A stretch of DNA of 64,000 nt from Parietichytrium sp. I65-24A (lineage: Eukaryota; Sar; Bigyra; Thraustochytrida; Thraustochytriidae), in NCBI GenBank assembly GCA_012862575.1, contig BLSF01000025.1, positions 434,001 to 498,000 on the forward strand. Reading direction: 5' to 3'. Under the pieces are notes generated by a model. The model had not been told where the DNA came from and did not search any database. It saw only the letters and a list, made by a program, of their open reading frames with translations. Within the stretch, counting starts at the first letter, position 1; the number at the start of each line of letters is the position of its first letter. This document shows positions 30,062 through 38,873 of the stretch, one piece after another. A program made the position numbers and the translations under genes.

Positions 30062-31933
30062 ATGTCGTTCAATTGCACGACGCCAGTGCGCGGGAGCGCG
30101 AGCGCGGAGCGGTGGAAGACGCTCGATACGTGCGTGACGCCACCGCCACCGCAGATGCAGCATTTGAACAGCACAGTGAGCCCATGTGCAAAGGAGCCTG
30201 AGGAGCCTGTGGAGCAGCTCGTGATTGGCGACATTGTGGAGGTGGAGTCTCGCACGTGGCCGGGAATTAACAAGCCAGGAGGTGTCGGGAAGATCACGAA
30301 ATGCAATCCGAATGGCACGTACGACGTGAGCTACGTGCTCGGCGGAAGCGAAAAGCGCGTTGACAGGCAATTCATCCGCGCCACTGCATCTTTCATGCGC
30401 GTGCAGCAGCGCGCTGTCAAAGAGAGGGACTTCTTTATTCACTACGAGCAGAAGAAGACCACGAGACGCAGACACTCTTTCGAGACAGAGTCCGTGTCCA
30501 GCGACGGGAACTCGTCGCACAGAGCTGGCAGATGCATGCGCCGGGAGAGGTCGCCGAGTTCTAGCCGCGACTCTGTCTGCAGTGCGCAGGAAGTCATCAG
30601 GAGGCGAAAAGACCGTCACACCGAGGCCGAAAGGGAAGGCATAAAAGTTCGACTTCCGAATCCAAAGCTCGCGAGGCGTACTACCAGCGACTCCACCCCA
30701 AGATCGACCGCCAGCCTCAGAAGAATGGAGCGAGAGGCTGAAGAGGAGGAGGAAATGGACGAGCTTGAGCGAGCATGGTCTCGCCCACGGGTCCTACGCC
30801 CAGCACAGATGCCAACAGACTCCGAAGCACGAGATGCCGCCGCTGCAGAACGACGCCGTAGGATCATCATGCAGCTCCGGTCGGGCATTCCTGCCCCGCT
30901 GTGCCCGAGCCATGGTTCGGACTCTCCATCAAACGCAACGACCGACAAGAAACGTGCTGCCACCAACCCCGACGAGCTGGGACCGCATCGTGAAACCTTG
31001 CAAGTACCTTCCCACGCTGTAAGCGGTGACAGAAATAAGGTGGCTCAAGCAGAACCCTACGTTGATGCCACCACAAAACGTTCACAGCCGCCATCGTCCA
31101 GCACTTTGGATGACATGCAGGTGGTGTCCAAACCTGAAAAGGAGAATGTTGCTCCAGCTCAATCTCATCAAGTGACCCCCATCGTTTCGAAAGAGAAGAC
31201 AGTGACGCCAACCAAGAAAAGACCGACCGCGTCGGCAAGTCTTCAGGGCCCCAAGGTCGGTCCATCGAAGAAAAGGAAGGCCAAGCAACAAGTTGTAATC
31301 AGTGCAAATGCTACGACCGAGGCTGATTTAAATGGGATGGTTTCGAAAGTTCTTCGGCGCAAGCAGACACTTGATGCTGTGGAGGCAGCGGCTAGCAGCA
31401 TTGTAAAGGACTCTGACTTCGTACCTATGACAAAAGAAACTACATGCATTGTGCCGATCGCGCAAGAAACGTCACCTCGAAAGCGAGCTCGCCGCATGTT
31501 TGGTGGCGCAGTCGCCGCAGAGCTCGAACTCCAGCGCGTTGCAAGGGACGATCTTTCAAGGCGGTTTGCTGTCGAACACAATAAAACACACAAGGCGATG
31601 GTGGACGCCTTCTCTCAGGAGCTCTCGAGGGACAGTATGACATCATTCTCGAGACTAGAGGTGGCTTGCCTTGCAGTGAACAGGTTTTGGAGACCTGTTG
31701 GTGCACACAAACTTTCCCCAAGTGTACAACGAAGTCTGTATCGAGGCGTGGGAAGAAACTTTTTGCGGTTGCGCGATGCCATGTTGGAAAGGCAGGTCAT
31801 GGAGGCTAACATGTTGCAAGGTAAGCAAAAACGCGACCTGTTGCTGTCCTGCTCGTCAATAAATGATGAGTTAATTGAGGCGCACGGCCTATGCCCTCTT
31901 GTGGATGTAAAGTATCCGTTTCAGTATGAATGA
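30062..31933 (+). CDS. Tudor-like domain protein, probably chromatin-associated
   Basis: A 623-residue basic, largely disordered protein. Residues ~54-112 form a small beta-barrel, Tudor-like or agenet-type: GDIVEVESRTWPGINKPGG, then a GTYDVSYVLGGSEKRVD stretch. I know this WPGINKPGG form as a common module in stramenopile proteins, where it is thought to read histone or other methyl marks. The middle (~130-480) is rich in Arg/Lys/Ser/Pro and includes basic, nuclear-signal-like runs such as PSKKRKAKQQ and SPRKRARRM. The last ~130 residues are helical and look conserved (VACLAVNRFWRPVGAHK onward), but I cannot name the domain. The start is the ATG at 30062. The frame continues upstream through GT-rich repeats with no ATG, so that part is leader. 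It converges on the PTP gene. Confidence 0.75.
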   Translation: MSFNCTTPVRGSASAERWKTLDTCVTPPPPQMQHLNSTVSPCAKEPEEPVEQLVIGDIVEVESRTWPGINKPGGVGKITKCNPNGTYDVSYVLGGSEKRVDRQFIRATASFMRVQQRAVKERDFFIHYEQKKTTRRRHSFETESVSSDGNSSHRAGRCMRRERSPSSSRDSVCSAQEVIRRRKDRHTEAEREGIKVRLPNPKLARRTTSDSTPRSTASLRRMEREAEEEEEMDELERAWSRPRVLRPAQMPTDSEARDAAAAERRRRIIMQLRSGIPAPLCPSHGSDSPSNATTDKKRAATNPDELGPHRETLQVPSHAVSGDRNKVAQAEPYVDATTKRSQPPSSSTLDDMQVVSKPEKENVAPAQSHQVTPIVSKEKTVTPTKKRPTASASLQGPKVGPSKKRKAKQQVVISANATTEADLNGMVSKVLRRKQTLDAVEAAASSIVKDSDFVPMTKETTCIVPIAQETSPRKRARRMFGGAVAAELELQRVARDDLSRRFAVEHNKTHKAMVDAFSQELSRDSMTSFSRLEVACLAVNRFWRPVGAHKLSPSVQRSLYRGVGRNFLRLRDAMLERQVMEANMLQGKQKRDLLLSCSSINDELIEAHGLCPLVDVKYPFQYE

Positions 31934-32274
31934 CTTTTCTCCGGCGAAAGCTCCCACCATTTCAATTGACAGACATCATCAAAAAAAGATATAAAAGAAA
32001 AAAAAACGATAAGAAATGTAAAAGTCAATGTGATCTAGCACCGTACATGTACGTCCGTCAAGTGTAGTGTCACACACAAGTGTCAGTTCCTTTTATGATT
32101 TCGTATCATCAGTTCCAAACTTGAACAAACCGACAGGTCGCCGTGCAAAAAGCTCTGGGATGGCCAAGCCGCCCTTTCTGCTCTCTTCTGATCATTTAAT
32201 GAATTCCTTCAAAGGAAAGAAAATAAGGAAAACCGTAGACGACAAAGACAAGGAATATCAAGGTGCAAATAATT
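31934..32274. other. Convergent spacer
   Basis: The 341 bases between the ends of the Tudor-like gene (+) and the phosphatase gene (-) are A/T-rich, with an A-rich stretch at 31980-32010. They probably hold both 3' ends. No gene is seen. Confidence 0.45.
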
Positions 32275-33468
32275 TCAAGGCTTTTCCAGGTGATGCCGGT
32301 ATAAGTCAGAGTCCTTCATACTTGCAACGGACGGATCGGTCTGGCCGCCAGGGGAACCCGCCTCTAGCCGCTGCTCGAAGAGCACATAATACACAATTTG
32401 ATATATCATCACGTACTGCTCCAGGGTGACTACCATCCCAGGCCGCTGATTTCGAAGATTGGCGACAATCGCAGCAATGTTAAGCTTTTGCAGGTTTTCT
32501 GACCCATCAGTCTCCCCTTGCTTCACGACGCTGTTTATCCAATCCAGAATCACATCTATAGCAATGTAAGTACCCGTTCGCCCTACCCCAGCACTGCAGT
32601 GAACGAGTAACGGCCCACAGAAGGACCCTTCGCCCGCATGCTCCTTCCACCGGCTCATAAGGCTCCTTATGCACTTGTGTAAGTTCAGGTACAAGGCCAC
32701 ATTTTGAACACTCCCAAAATCGGGCCACGCAGTAAAGTGCAAGTGAAATGCAGAATGTGTGCTTCCGTCGCTGCTGGATATTTTCAGGTTTCTGATGACG
32801 ATGCCGTGTGCTGACTCTGTGAGATCTTTTTCCACGCACGTAACCACAAACTCGCCGTACCCCTCTTCTTCACCAACTTCCTCTGGAAAGTACGGGTCTG
32901 CTTTCGTTCTCGCCATACCGCCAGACGACTCTTTCCAGGGTGTCAGCATCGCGATGACTGGCACTTGTTTCTCAACGCACATGCGCCAAAAATCTGCCGT
33001 GGTGGTGACGAGGGGAGCCTGGGCTGCGATGTACTGTGGCGGGAACCGAGTTTCCAACAGGCCGCATTCCTCCTCGCTTGCCGTGTGAGCGGGCGCCTCG
33101 TATTTTGAGGCTGTGTGCACAATACTTGCGTTAACATAATCTTGCGGGCCGCCACGCAGACGGACTCTTCGATCGTCAAAGCAGACAATGTCCGTGTACC
33201 GATTCCGCTCCATCGTCTGCAAAGTGCGTGGGGTGACTCGCTCGTAGTAGCCCTCTTGGCTGGAAATACTCCTCTTCACGGCAGAATACTCCTGCTGAAA
33301 CCCGTTCGCAGCACGCTGCAACGACTGTGCGTGGTTTTTGAAGCCGTCCAAGTCCACGTGCTTGCCCACCTCTGCCATCGGGGGTATCAAATTGAGCCCT
33401 TTGACGCTAACACCGTCCATTGCGATCGCCCTCGGAATCGAATTAAACACGTTGCAGCAACTGAACAT
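32275..33468 (-). CDS. Classical (non-receptor) protein tyrosine phosphatase
   Basis: A 397-residue cytosolic tyrosine phosphatase with all class I landmarks. NRYTDIVCFDDRRVRL with DYVNASIV is the phosphotyrosine-recognition loop region. TAWPDFGS (near 248) carries the general-acid Asp. VHCSAGVGRTGTYIAID (near 285-300) has the catalytic Cys and Arg. QRPGMVVTLEQY is the Q-loop. It removes phosphate from phosphotyrosine in proteins; the partner kinase or substrate is unknown. About 100 residues precede the domain with no extra module. A short Lys/Pro tail follows. The ATG at 33468 gives MFSCCNVF; a second ATG 16 codons later would also keep the domain intact. Cys4/Cys5 could be acylated. Upstream lies a TA microsatellite with an assembly gap. 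Confidence 0.93.
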   Translation of the reverse strand: MFSCCNVFNSIPRAIAMDGVSVKGLNLIPPMAEVGKHVDLDGFKNHAQSLQRAANGFQQEYSAVKRSISSQEGYYERVTPRTLQTMERNRYTDIVCFDDRRVRLRGGPQDYVNASIVHTASKYEAPAHTASEEECGLLETRFPPQYIAAQAPLVTTTADFWRMCVEKQVPVIAMLTPWKESSGGMARTKADPYFPEEVGEEEGYGEFVVTCVEKDLTESAHGIVIRNLKISSSDGSTHSAFHLHFTAWPDFGSVQNVALYLNLHKCIRSLMSRWKEHAGEGSFCGPLLVHCSAGVGRTGTYIAIDVILDWINSVVKQGETDGSENLQKLNIAAIVANLRNQRPGMVVTLEQYVMIYQIVYYVLFEQRLEAGSPGGQTDPSVASMKDSDLYRHHLEKP

Positions 33469-33625
33469 CCCCTTATTTTGGGCTCCCAGCCTTCCAATTT
33501 TCCGCCTCGAGAACCCGTGTCCAGTTTCCCCAAGCACCGACTTCTTTTTCAAGAGATCCTACAAATTTTGCGCAATATAATGTATATAGTTCCTTCTCTT
33601 CTCCACCTTTCTGTCAAAGTATGCT

Positions 33626-33656
<31 letters not shown>

Positions 33657-35561
33657 TGTGTAGTATATATATATATATATNNNNNNNNNNNNNNNNNNNN
33701 NNNNNNNNNNNNNNNNNNNNNNNNNNNNNNNNNNNNNNNNNNNNNNNNNNNNNNNNNNNNNNNNNNNNNNNNNNNNNNNNNNNNNNNNNNNNNNNNNNNN
33801 NNNNNNNNNNNNNNATATATATATATATATATATATATATACTGTGTTCGAATATATATATATATATATATCCGCGCCTACTCGAGGTCCGCGCGCCTTT
33901 TCTTCCCCAAATCCCCGCAGTAAGTGAAGGATCTTTATGATACGCGTGGAGTACTCGCAGTCGTTTTGCGATGTACTTTTCCTCCCACGAAAGATGGAAA
34001 TCGGAAAAGGAAAAGATGGTATGGTGTGTTGTGGTGTGGGAATGTGTTCTCCTGTGTTCTCTTTGTTCCTCCTCTCTCTCTTCCTTCCTCTTCTCGATGC
34101 GCTGCGGACCGCGCTCCCTTGTCCCCAAGGATCGGACCGTGTACGATATCGGCCTTTTCTCCTTCCTTCTCCTCTTCGCTTCTTCCTCCTCACACTTTGG
34201 ACTTGTTGGAAGGAAGAAGACTGGCTGGTCAATTGAACGCTCTCCTCGCTAAGGGTTGCTAGCTTTTAGCATAGAGAAACTGCCAAAAGGTGCCTCTCTG
34301 CCACCAGACGCAGGCGCGCTAGGATACTCGATACGTGCGTCATACACCGGGTCGTGTATAGACTCTGCGCGTCCGTCCTTCTCCTGCTGAGGCCGCGGGA
34401 CTCCTTCTTTCTCCCTGGTGAGGCGCTAATGTATACTATAGAAGTGACACAACTGGCGCGAGCGAGTGTCCTCGAGGACCCCGGCTGACGTTGCGGGCAG
34501 GGCAGGTGGACCAGAGGCCGTAGGACTTGTTATCGAGGCGGTAGGCGAACTGCGAGGTTTCTTTTAAAATTGGCATTAATTGGCCCCCCCGGGGCCAGGA
34601 AGCGTTACGTGAAAGTGCCCTCCGTTACGCACAAAATGTTGCTGGGGGTCGATCTCGCTACCCAGAGCGGCATTCCCACCATACCTACTCCTACCGCCCT
34701 CCCTTAATGCAAACGCTAGCCAAGCGGCTGGTCTCTATACGCACCACCTAGTCTTTCCCGCTCTGGTTAACCTTCACGACTCTCAGCCGGCGTCCTACCA
34801 CCCACTCTAACAGCAAAAAGAATAACAAACAAACAAAGAAAAAAGAAAGGAAAAATTAAATATCCCTAGCCAACGCTACTGCAAACCTAACCGGCTCGAC
34901 CCACACCCGCTGTGAGGAGGGCGCCCGTCGAGGACACTTGGTCGGCAAATACATACGCATAGCTGCGTGTAGTGTGGAGCTAGGAGGCGCCGTAGGGTCC
35001 TTTGGAACTGGTACTAGCTGCCTCTAAGAAGGGGTTGCGCAGCGCGAGGGAACGAAGAGGAGGAGCAGTCAACCGCGAACGAAGGAGGAAGAGAGGAAAT
35101 ATATATATATATATATATATATAAGAGAGAGAGAGAGAGCGGCTTGTGTCCTCGCTGCAGCTGAGGGAAAAAGAGAGAGAGAGAGAGCAAATTCGGGAAA
35201 TTGGAAATTTGGAAAATTGGAAAATTGCAAGTGATTTGTTTTCGACTGCGAGAGGAGGGTCAACAAGTTGTTGATTGATGACTTGGTTTCCTTGATCTTA
35301 TATATATATATATCTTCAAAGGATTGAATACGCACCGACGGTTGGTTCCTTCATTGACGCTCGGTCGTCTGCTAAAGAAAGAGGGCTGAAGACAGCAGTG
35401 GAATGAGAGATTGAGGCGCTGGTGATTTTGTAGACGTTGAGGCGTGATTTTGTTTCGTTTGGGCGCCAAGGATCTGGGACGCTGGGCTTATATCAGATTC
35501 TGTTTGTCTTGTCTTTCGGGCGACACGTCCTGGGGCGCGTGAGATTTCTGGTGTTTGCAAG
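33469..35561. other. Divergent region with assembly gap and CTA/TAG-rich island
   Basis: The region holds the promoters of the phosphatase (-) and the CHD-like gene (+). It contains TA runs on both sides of an N gap (33630-33870), a CTA/TAG-rich island (34260-34800) with a palindromic GGCCCCCCGGGGCC-like stretch near 34583, an A-rich run (34815-34860), TA and GA runs (35098-35190), GGAAATT/GGAAAATT units (35197-35229) and a short TA run (35299-35314). No gene is supported; open frames that run through the Ns are meaningless. Confidence 0.5.
33681..33814. other. Assembly gap (134 N) in a TA microsatellite
   Basis: The run of N is flanked on both sides by long TA dinucleotide runs, each interrupted once by ACTGTGT (near 33655 and 33841). 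The sequence is therefore incomplete here and the true repeat length unknown. Confidence 0.98.
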
Positions 35562-36404
35562 ATGGGCAAGAAAAGGCGCTTTGAACCCTCGCCGGAGCTG
35601 CAGGACATGTTGCTGGAGCTAGGCGGATACTCTGCCAAAGAGCGCAGCAATTTAGATGACGGAGAGAAGAGCACAATGAAGACTAGCACGAAGCCAAGCT
35701 CCGACTCTGCTCAGGAGATGCTAGCACAGGCAGCGTTTTTGAAGAGGCAGGCAGACAAGGCGAATGAGTGGGACGCAAAGTGCTTGCTCTATGTGCGATC
35801 CGGACTACGATATTTAGAGTACGCCGCCGAGTCGGACGCGGATGATGACCAGAAGAAAAGCTGCCTGGGCGCTACCGCAAAGCTCTTGGAATACGCTGGT
35901 CACAAGTCTGCGTCCAAAGTGCGAGCCGCCGTCCAGTCGGAGGACGGGGTAGCTCTCAAGCAGTACGCTCACCTTGCCTACCTTGCCTATAGACTAGCAG
36001 CCATCGCCCGAATGCTGCAATTTAAATTAAAGTCAGAGAAGCTGAAACTGTTCTGGGACTCGTGCTTGAAGTACGAGGAGAAGAAAGCCAAAGCCGAGAC
36101 AGTTCGCAGAGCGAACGCCCAACCCGGAGCGATCTCCGCGCCTTTCAACATGAGCGAGAAAGATCGGCAACTAGCAGAGTCACATGTAACGCACGTGGTC
36201 ACGCAGGGCAACGACGCCCTTTTGGCGATGGAAGACCTTCGCTTGTCTGAAGTGCTCGTCAGTGACTTGAAGCGCTGCTCGGTCAAGTCCAGCCTTCGAA
36301 ATGTGAAGCGCATTCCGCATTTCGAGATTTTTGCGTGGGAGCGGTCAATGTCGGAGCTGGCCGATAGCATAAGAACGACCTTGGACAACCTAACGAACGG
36401 ATAA
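35562..36404 (+). CDS. AF4/FMR2 C-terminal homology (CHD)-like protein
   Basis: A 280-residue helical protein that resembles the C-terminal homology domain of AFF proteins. Residues ~52-170 match the CHD layout: AAFLKRQADKANEWDAKCLL (the LKHKAD...ALxYxxAxLxFIECG region), a YLAYRLAAIARMLQFKLK helix (the LCYRCxALLYWRMFRLKR helix), then the MSEKDRQLAESHVTHVVTQG helix, which corresponds to the RIHQMAANHVxITNxIL segment. In animals this TPR-like domain forms the dimer that scaffolds the super elongation complex. Here the long disordered AFF N-terminus is absent; only ~50 residues (MGKKRRFEPSPELQDML) precede the domain. A role in transcription elongation is inference. The ATG at 35562 has A at -3 and G at +4. 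Confidence 0.6.
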   Translation: MGKKRRFEPSPELQDMLLELGGYSAKERSNLDDGEKSTMKTSTKPSSDSAQEMLAQAAFLKRQADKANEWDAKCLLYVRSGLRYLEYAAESDADDDQKKSCLGATAKLLEYAGHKSASKVRAAVQSEDGVALKQYAHLAYLAYRLAAIARMLQFKLKSEKLKLFWDSCLKYEEKKAKAETVRRANAQPGAISAPFNMSEKDRQLAESHVTHVVTQGNDALLAMEDLRLSEVLVSDLKRCSVKSSLRNVKRIPHFEIFAWERSMSELADSIRTTLDNLTNG

Positions 36405-36960
36405 AGACCCTTGAGTGAGCTCGGGGCTCATCCGCCTTTTCTGTGGTGATTGTTAAATTTACTCTAAAAGTGCCTTGTTTTTTTTTAACCTTTTTTGTTC
36501 TCATTCTCTATCTTTTCTCCCCGTTGGCTTTGAGTCGTCGTTTGGCGCCAAGCCCTCCGTTCACACCAACTATCAAACCGAAAAAACACGCGAGAAGATC
36601 TCGAGGGAGGAGAGTCCCGCCAGGGCTTGCACTCCCCTCGACTCCCGAGTAATAATACGCCACAACTTCACCGTCAACCTATCATCCCGTCATTCATTCA
36701 TCAATCGCCAACCAACAGTGCCCTGCCGAGCCGGAGCAGTTAATCTCAATTAACGAAGCGAGGCCAGAAACACCCGCCGCGCCGCGAAAACAATGGGAAT
36801 TCGACCACCACCAAGCATCGTCGCTCGTCACGCGACATTCAGCAAGGACAACGCCGATATGAATGCAAGCGTGAACGTTGAACGTAAGCGACGGCCCCCG
36901 CCATCCCGCCATCCCGCCAACTCGCCATCCCGCCACCATGGGCAGAATGCCTCTGGCATC
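36405..36960. other. Convergent spacer
   Basis: The 556 bases lie between the CHD-like gene (+) and PSMG4 (-). T-rich sequence follows the CHD-like stop (36470-36500). Near PSMG4 lie CCGCCATC units (36897-36940). The open frames here are GC-driven and unsupported. Confidence 0.4.
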
Positions 36961-37356
36961 TCACGAAGAAGCTTCGCCCTCCACCGCTGCACTCTCCAAG
37001 CGCTGCAGCTCCTCCACAATGCGCTTCTCCACGCACCTCGCCAAGCCCAGGTCCGAGGCCACCAGCGAGCTGGACAAGTGCACGACGCGGCCCGTTCTAC
37101 GCGCCAGTCTCTGAGCCATCCCGTGCGACTCCTGCGCGGCTCCTTGCGCGCCATTGAACTCGCAGAGCGTGCTGGCGAGGGGCATCTGGCCGTCGAAACG
37201 AGACGCCATGCCGCTGACCAGACGCGGGAAGCTGGGGCTCGCGCTCCGCCGAGACACCCACGCGAGGACGCTGCCCTGCAAAGCGAACAGCTGCACGCTC
37301 GCCACCGCCTCTTCGCCGTCGCTCACTTCGAAGCGCACGATCTGCGTCGCCGTCAT
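36961..37356 (-). CDS. PSMG4: Proteasome assembly chaperone 4
   Basis: A 131-residue protein, the usual size of PSMG4/PAC4 (yeast Poc4 counterpart). It shows the family pattern: a strand pair leading to SVLAWVSRRSASPSFPRLV, a helix with MASRFDGQMPLASTL, then GMAQRLARRTGRVVHLSSSL and a C-terminal VEKRIVEELQRL helix. PSMG4 pairs with PSMG3 to guide assembly of the alpha ring of the 20S proteasome in the cytosol and leaves before maturation. The ATG at 37356 is preceded by CACC, an excellent context. It lies directly downstream of a GCTTGCTT repeat that must be in its leader. Identification rests on pattern recall; the GMAQRLARRTGRVV segment is the strongest evidence. Confidence 0.8.
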   Translation of the reverse strand: MTATQIVRFEVSDGEEAVASVQLFALQGSVLAWVSRRSASPSFPRLVSGMASRFDGQMPLASTLCEFNGAQGAAQESHGMAQRLARRTGRVVHLSSSLVASDLGLARCVEKRIVEELQRLESAAVEGEASS

Positions 37357-37376
37357 GGTGCGACTGGCCTGTGGTG

Positions 37377-37447
37377 TTTGCTTGCTTGCTTGTTATTGTT
37401 TGCTTGCTTGTTATTGTTTGCTTGCTTGCTCGCTTGCTCGCTTGCTC
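37377..37447. repeat. GCTTGCTTGTTATTGTTT minisatellite
   Basis: Two to three copies of an 18-base unit are followed by GCTTGCTC units. The array is 21 bases upstream of the PSMG4 start on the minus strand, so it probably sits in the 5' untranslated region. Confidence 0.85.
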
Positions 37448-37548
37448 TAGCCCTGGAAGTGATTTGATGTACTTGGCTTTGAGTGATTAGATTGATTAGA
37501 TTGATTAGATTTGGTTTCCTTACCAATGTCAACAGGATGGAATGGGGA

Positions 37549-37662
37549 TGGAGTTGGCTGGATCGAATTTTGGAGAATGCTTGACAGAAATGAAACTATG
37601 CATGCTTGAATGGAGTTGGCTGGATCGCGTTTCGAGAACTGCTTGACTGAAATGAAACTTTG
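37549..37662. repeat. Imperfect 52-base direct repeat
   Basis: Two copies (37549-37600 and 37611-37662) begin TGGAGTTGGCTGGATCG and end TGAAACTATG or TGAAACTTTG, with scattered differences (about 8) between them and a 10-base spacer. This is a local tandem duplication in non-coding DNA, probably not recent. Confidence 0.85.
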
Positions 37663-38516
37663 CGGCGCTTTGATTTTTGATTGCTCTGAGTTCGCATGAC
37701 ATTTTAAAGATGGTCGGCCAGCAGCCTCCTTTGCAGCGATTGGATGTATGTGATTTTCGCGTTGCTTTACTGTACTCAGTACTTTGCTCTTTTGTAAGTA
37801 TATGATCACGGGGCTTTGTTAACCATTGATTCGCTTCGAATTTCACGCATTTGGCGTCGTGCTTGTTCTTCTTTCAAAGGACACTATGAACCAGCCCAAG
37901 CGTCACTCATTTCAAGCCATCATGTCTTGGACTTTAAATTTTAAGTAGAGCCACGAGGTCTCGAGTGTAGCGCAAACAGATCCTATTGGAAGGCACGGAG
38001 CTTTCAATTTGGTAGTGGAAACGGAGACGATGGTTTTACGTTCCATTTCGCACCGCAACAGGAACGCTCGAATAGCACGAATTTGAATAAACCTTTCTCT
38101 GTATTCATCTAGTCTATTGAATTTTGGAATTGAGAAAAATCTGATACTGAAAATTGATGAAAGGCGAATGTACATGGGCTCGAAAGTTGACAAGCAAAGA
38201 CTATGGTATGAATGGAAAAGAAGGCTCTTCTCCAAGTAACGACGGCTTGCCCGCGGGGCAACAAATCCAGCCAAAGCGTAGCGAGGCGGGAACGTTTAGT
38301 TAAATCTAACGGGTCGTCAAAATCATTGACTCATAAATTTGGGAGGCACGCGAGTACCAAGATCAGGCGCGGCAGTCCGCTTTTGAACATACCTACGCGC
38401 GAAAATTTCATGTGGAAGGACTCCAGTGTGGTGATCAGGACTGTGGGATTGAGAAAGGCGGACGGAACGATGGCCATAAATATATATTTCTGCGCGAGCA
38501 GCCGCAGTCGGTACAT

Positions 38517-38873
38517 TTACAAAAACATCAAGTCCCCGTCAGCATCGTCCACTTTCAAAACATTTCCAGGGGCGGGCTGCCGGGCCCCCAGCTCGCCAAA
38601 CTCTGGAGCCGCAAACGTCGACGGCGCCAGCTCGTAAAAAAACTCTCCGCGTCGATCTACAGCCACGAAATCCGTCGCCGGAGACTGTTGCTGCTCCACC
38701 ACTTCCATCACAGCAATTTGAGGCTTCCTGCTCTCCTCCACGACATCTTCATGCAGCGCCGCAAAGTCCACCGCCCCGAGCGACCCCGACAGCCGCCGAA
38801 CGTGCCCTCCAAGCACCGATCTGCGCCGCATTCCGGACCCAATCACGCGGCAAACCGCAGCTTCGCACACCAT
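38517..38873 (-). CDS. Small hypothetical protein
   Basis: A 118-residue open frame with a balanced, protein-like composition, unlike the repeat-rich surroundings. It starts at ATG 38873 (MVCEAAVCRVIGSGMRRR). It has a helical middle (GAVDFAALHEDVVEESRK) and a mixed region (SPATDFVAVDRRGEFFYELAPS) and ends in an acidic DDADGDLMFL. I see no signal peptide, membrane segment or known domain. The opposite strand is also open here, so strand choice rests on composition. A second in-frame Met at residue 15 could be the start. Confidence 0.45.
   Translation of the reverse strand: MVCEAAVCRVIGSGMRRRSVLGGHVRRLSGSLGAVDFAALHEDVVEESRKPQIAVMEVVEQQQSPATDFVAVDRRGEFFYELAPSTFAAPEFGELGARQPAPGNVLKVDDADGDLMFL

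Larger units (their letters stand above)
37357..38516. other. Spacer with CTTG repeat and 52-base direct repeat
   Basis: The stretch holds the promoter and leader of PSMG4 and the 3' flank of the small gene at 38517. A GCTTGCTTGTTATTGTTT array (37377-37447) lies right before PSMG4, ATTGATTAG units at 37485-37510, and an imperfect 52-base duplication at 37549-37662. No gene is supported. Confidence 0.5.

Noticed and set aside
33549-34232. Open frames running through the N gap
   Set aside because: They translate N and TA repeats (Tyr-Ile runs) and have no meaning as proteins.
33921-34262. Three overlapping + strand frames of about 100 residues
   Set aside because: All three frames are open at once over a pyrimidine-rich stretch, so openness reflects composition and not coding.
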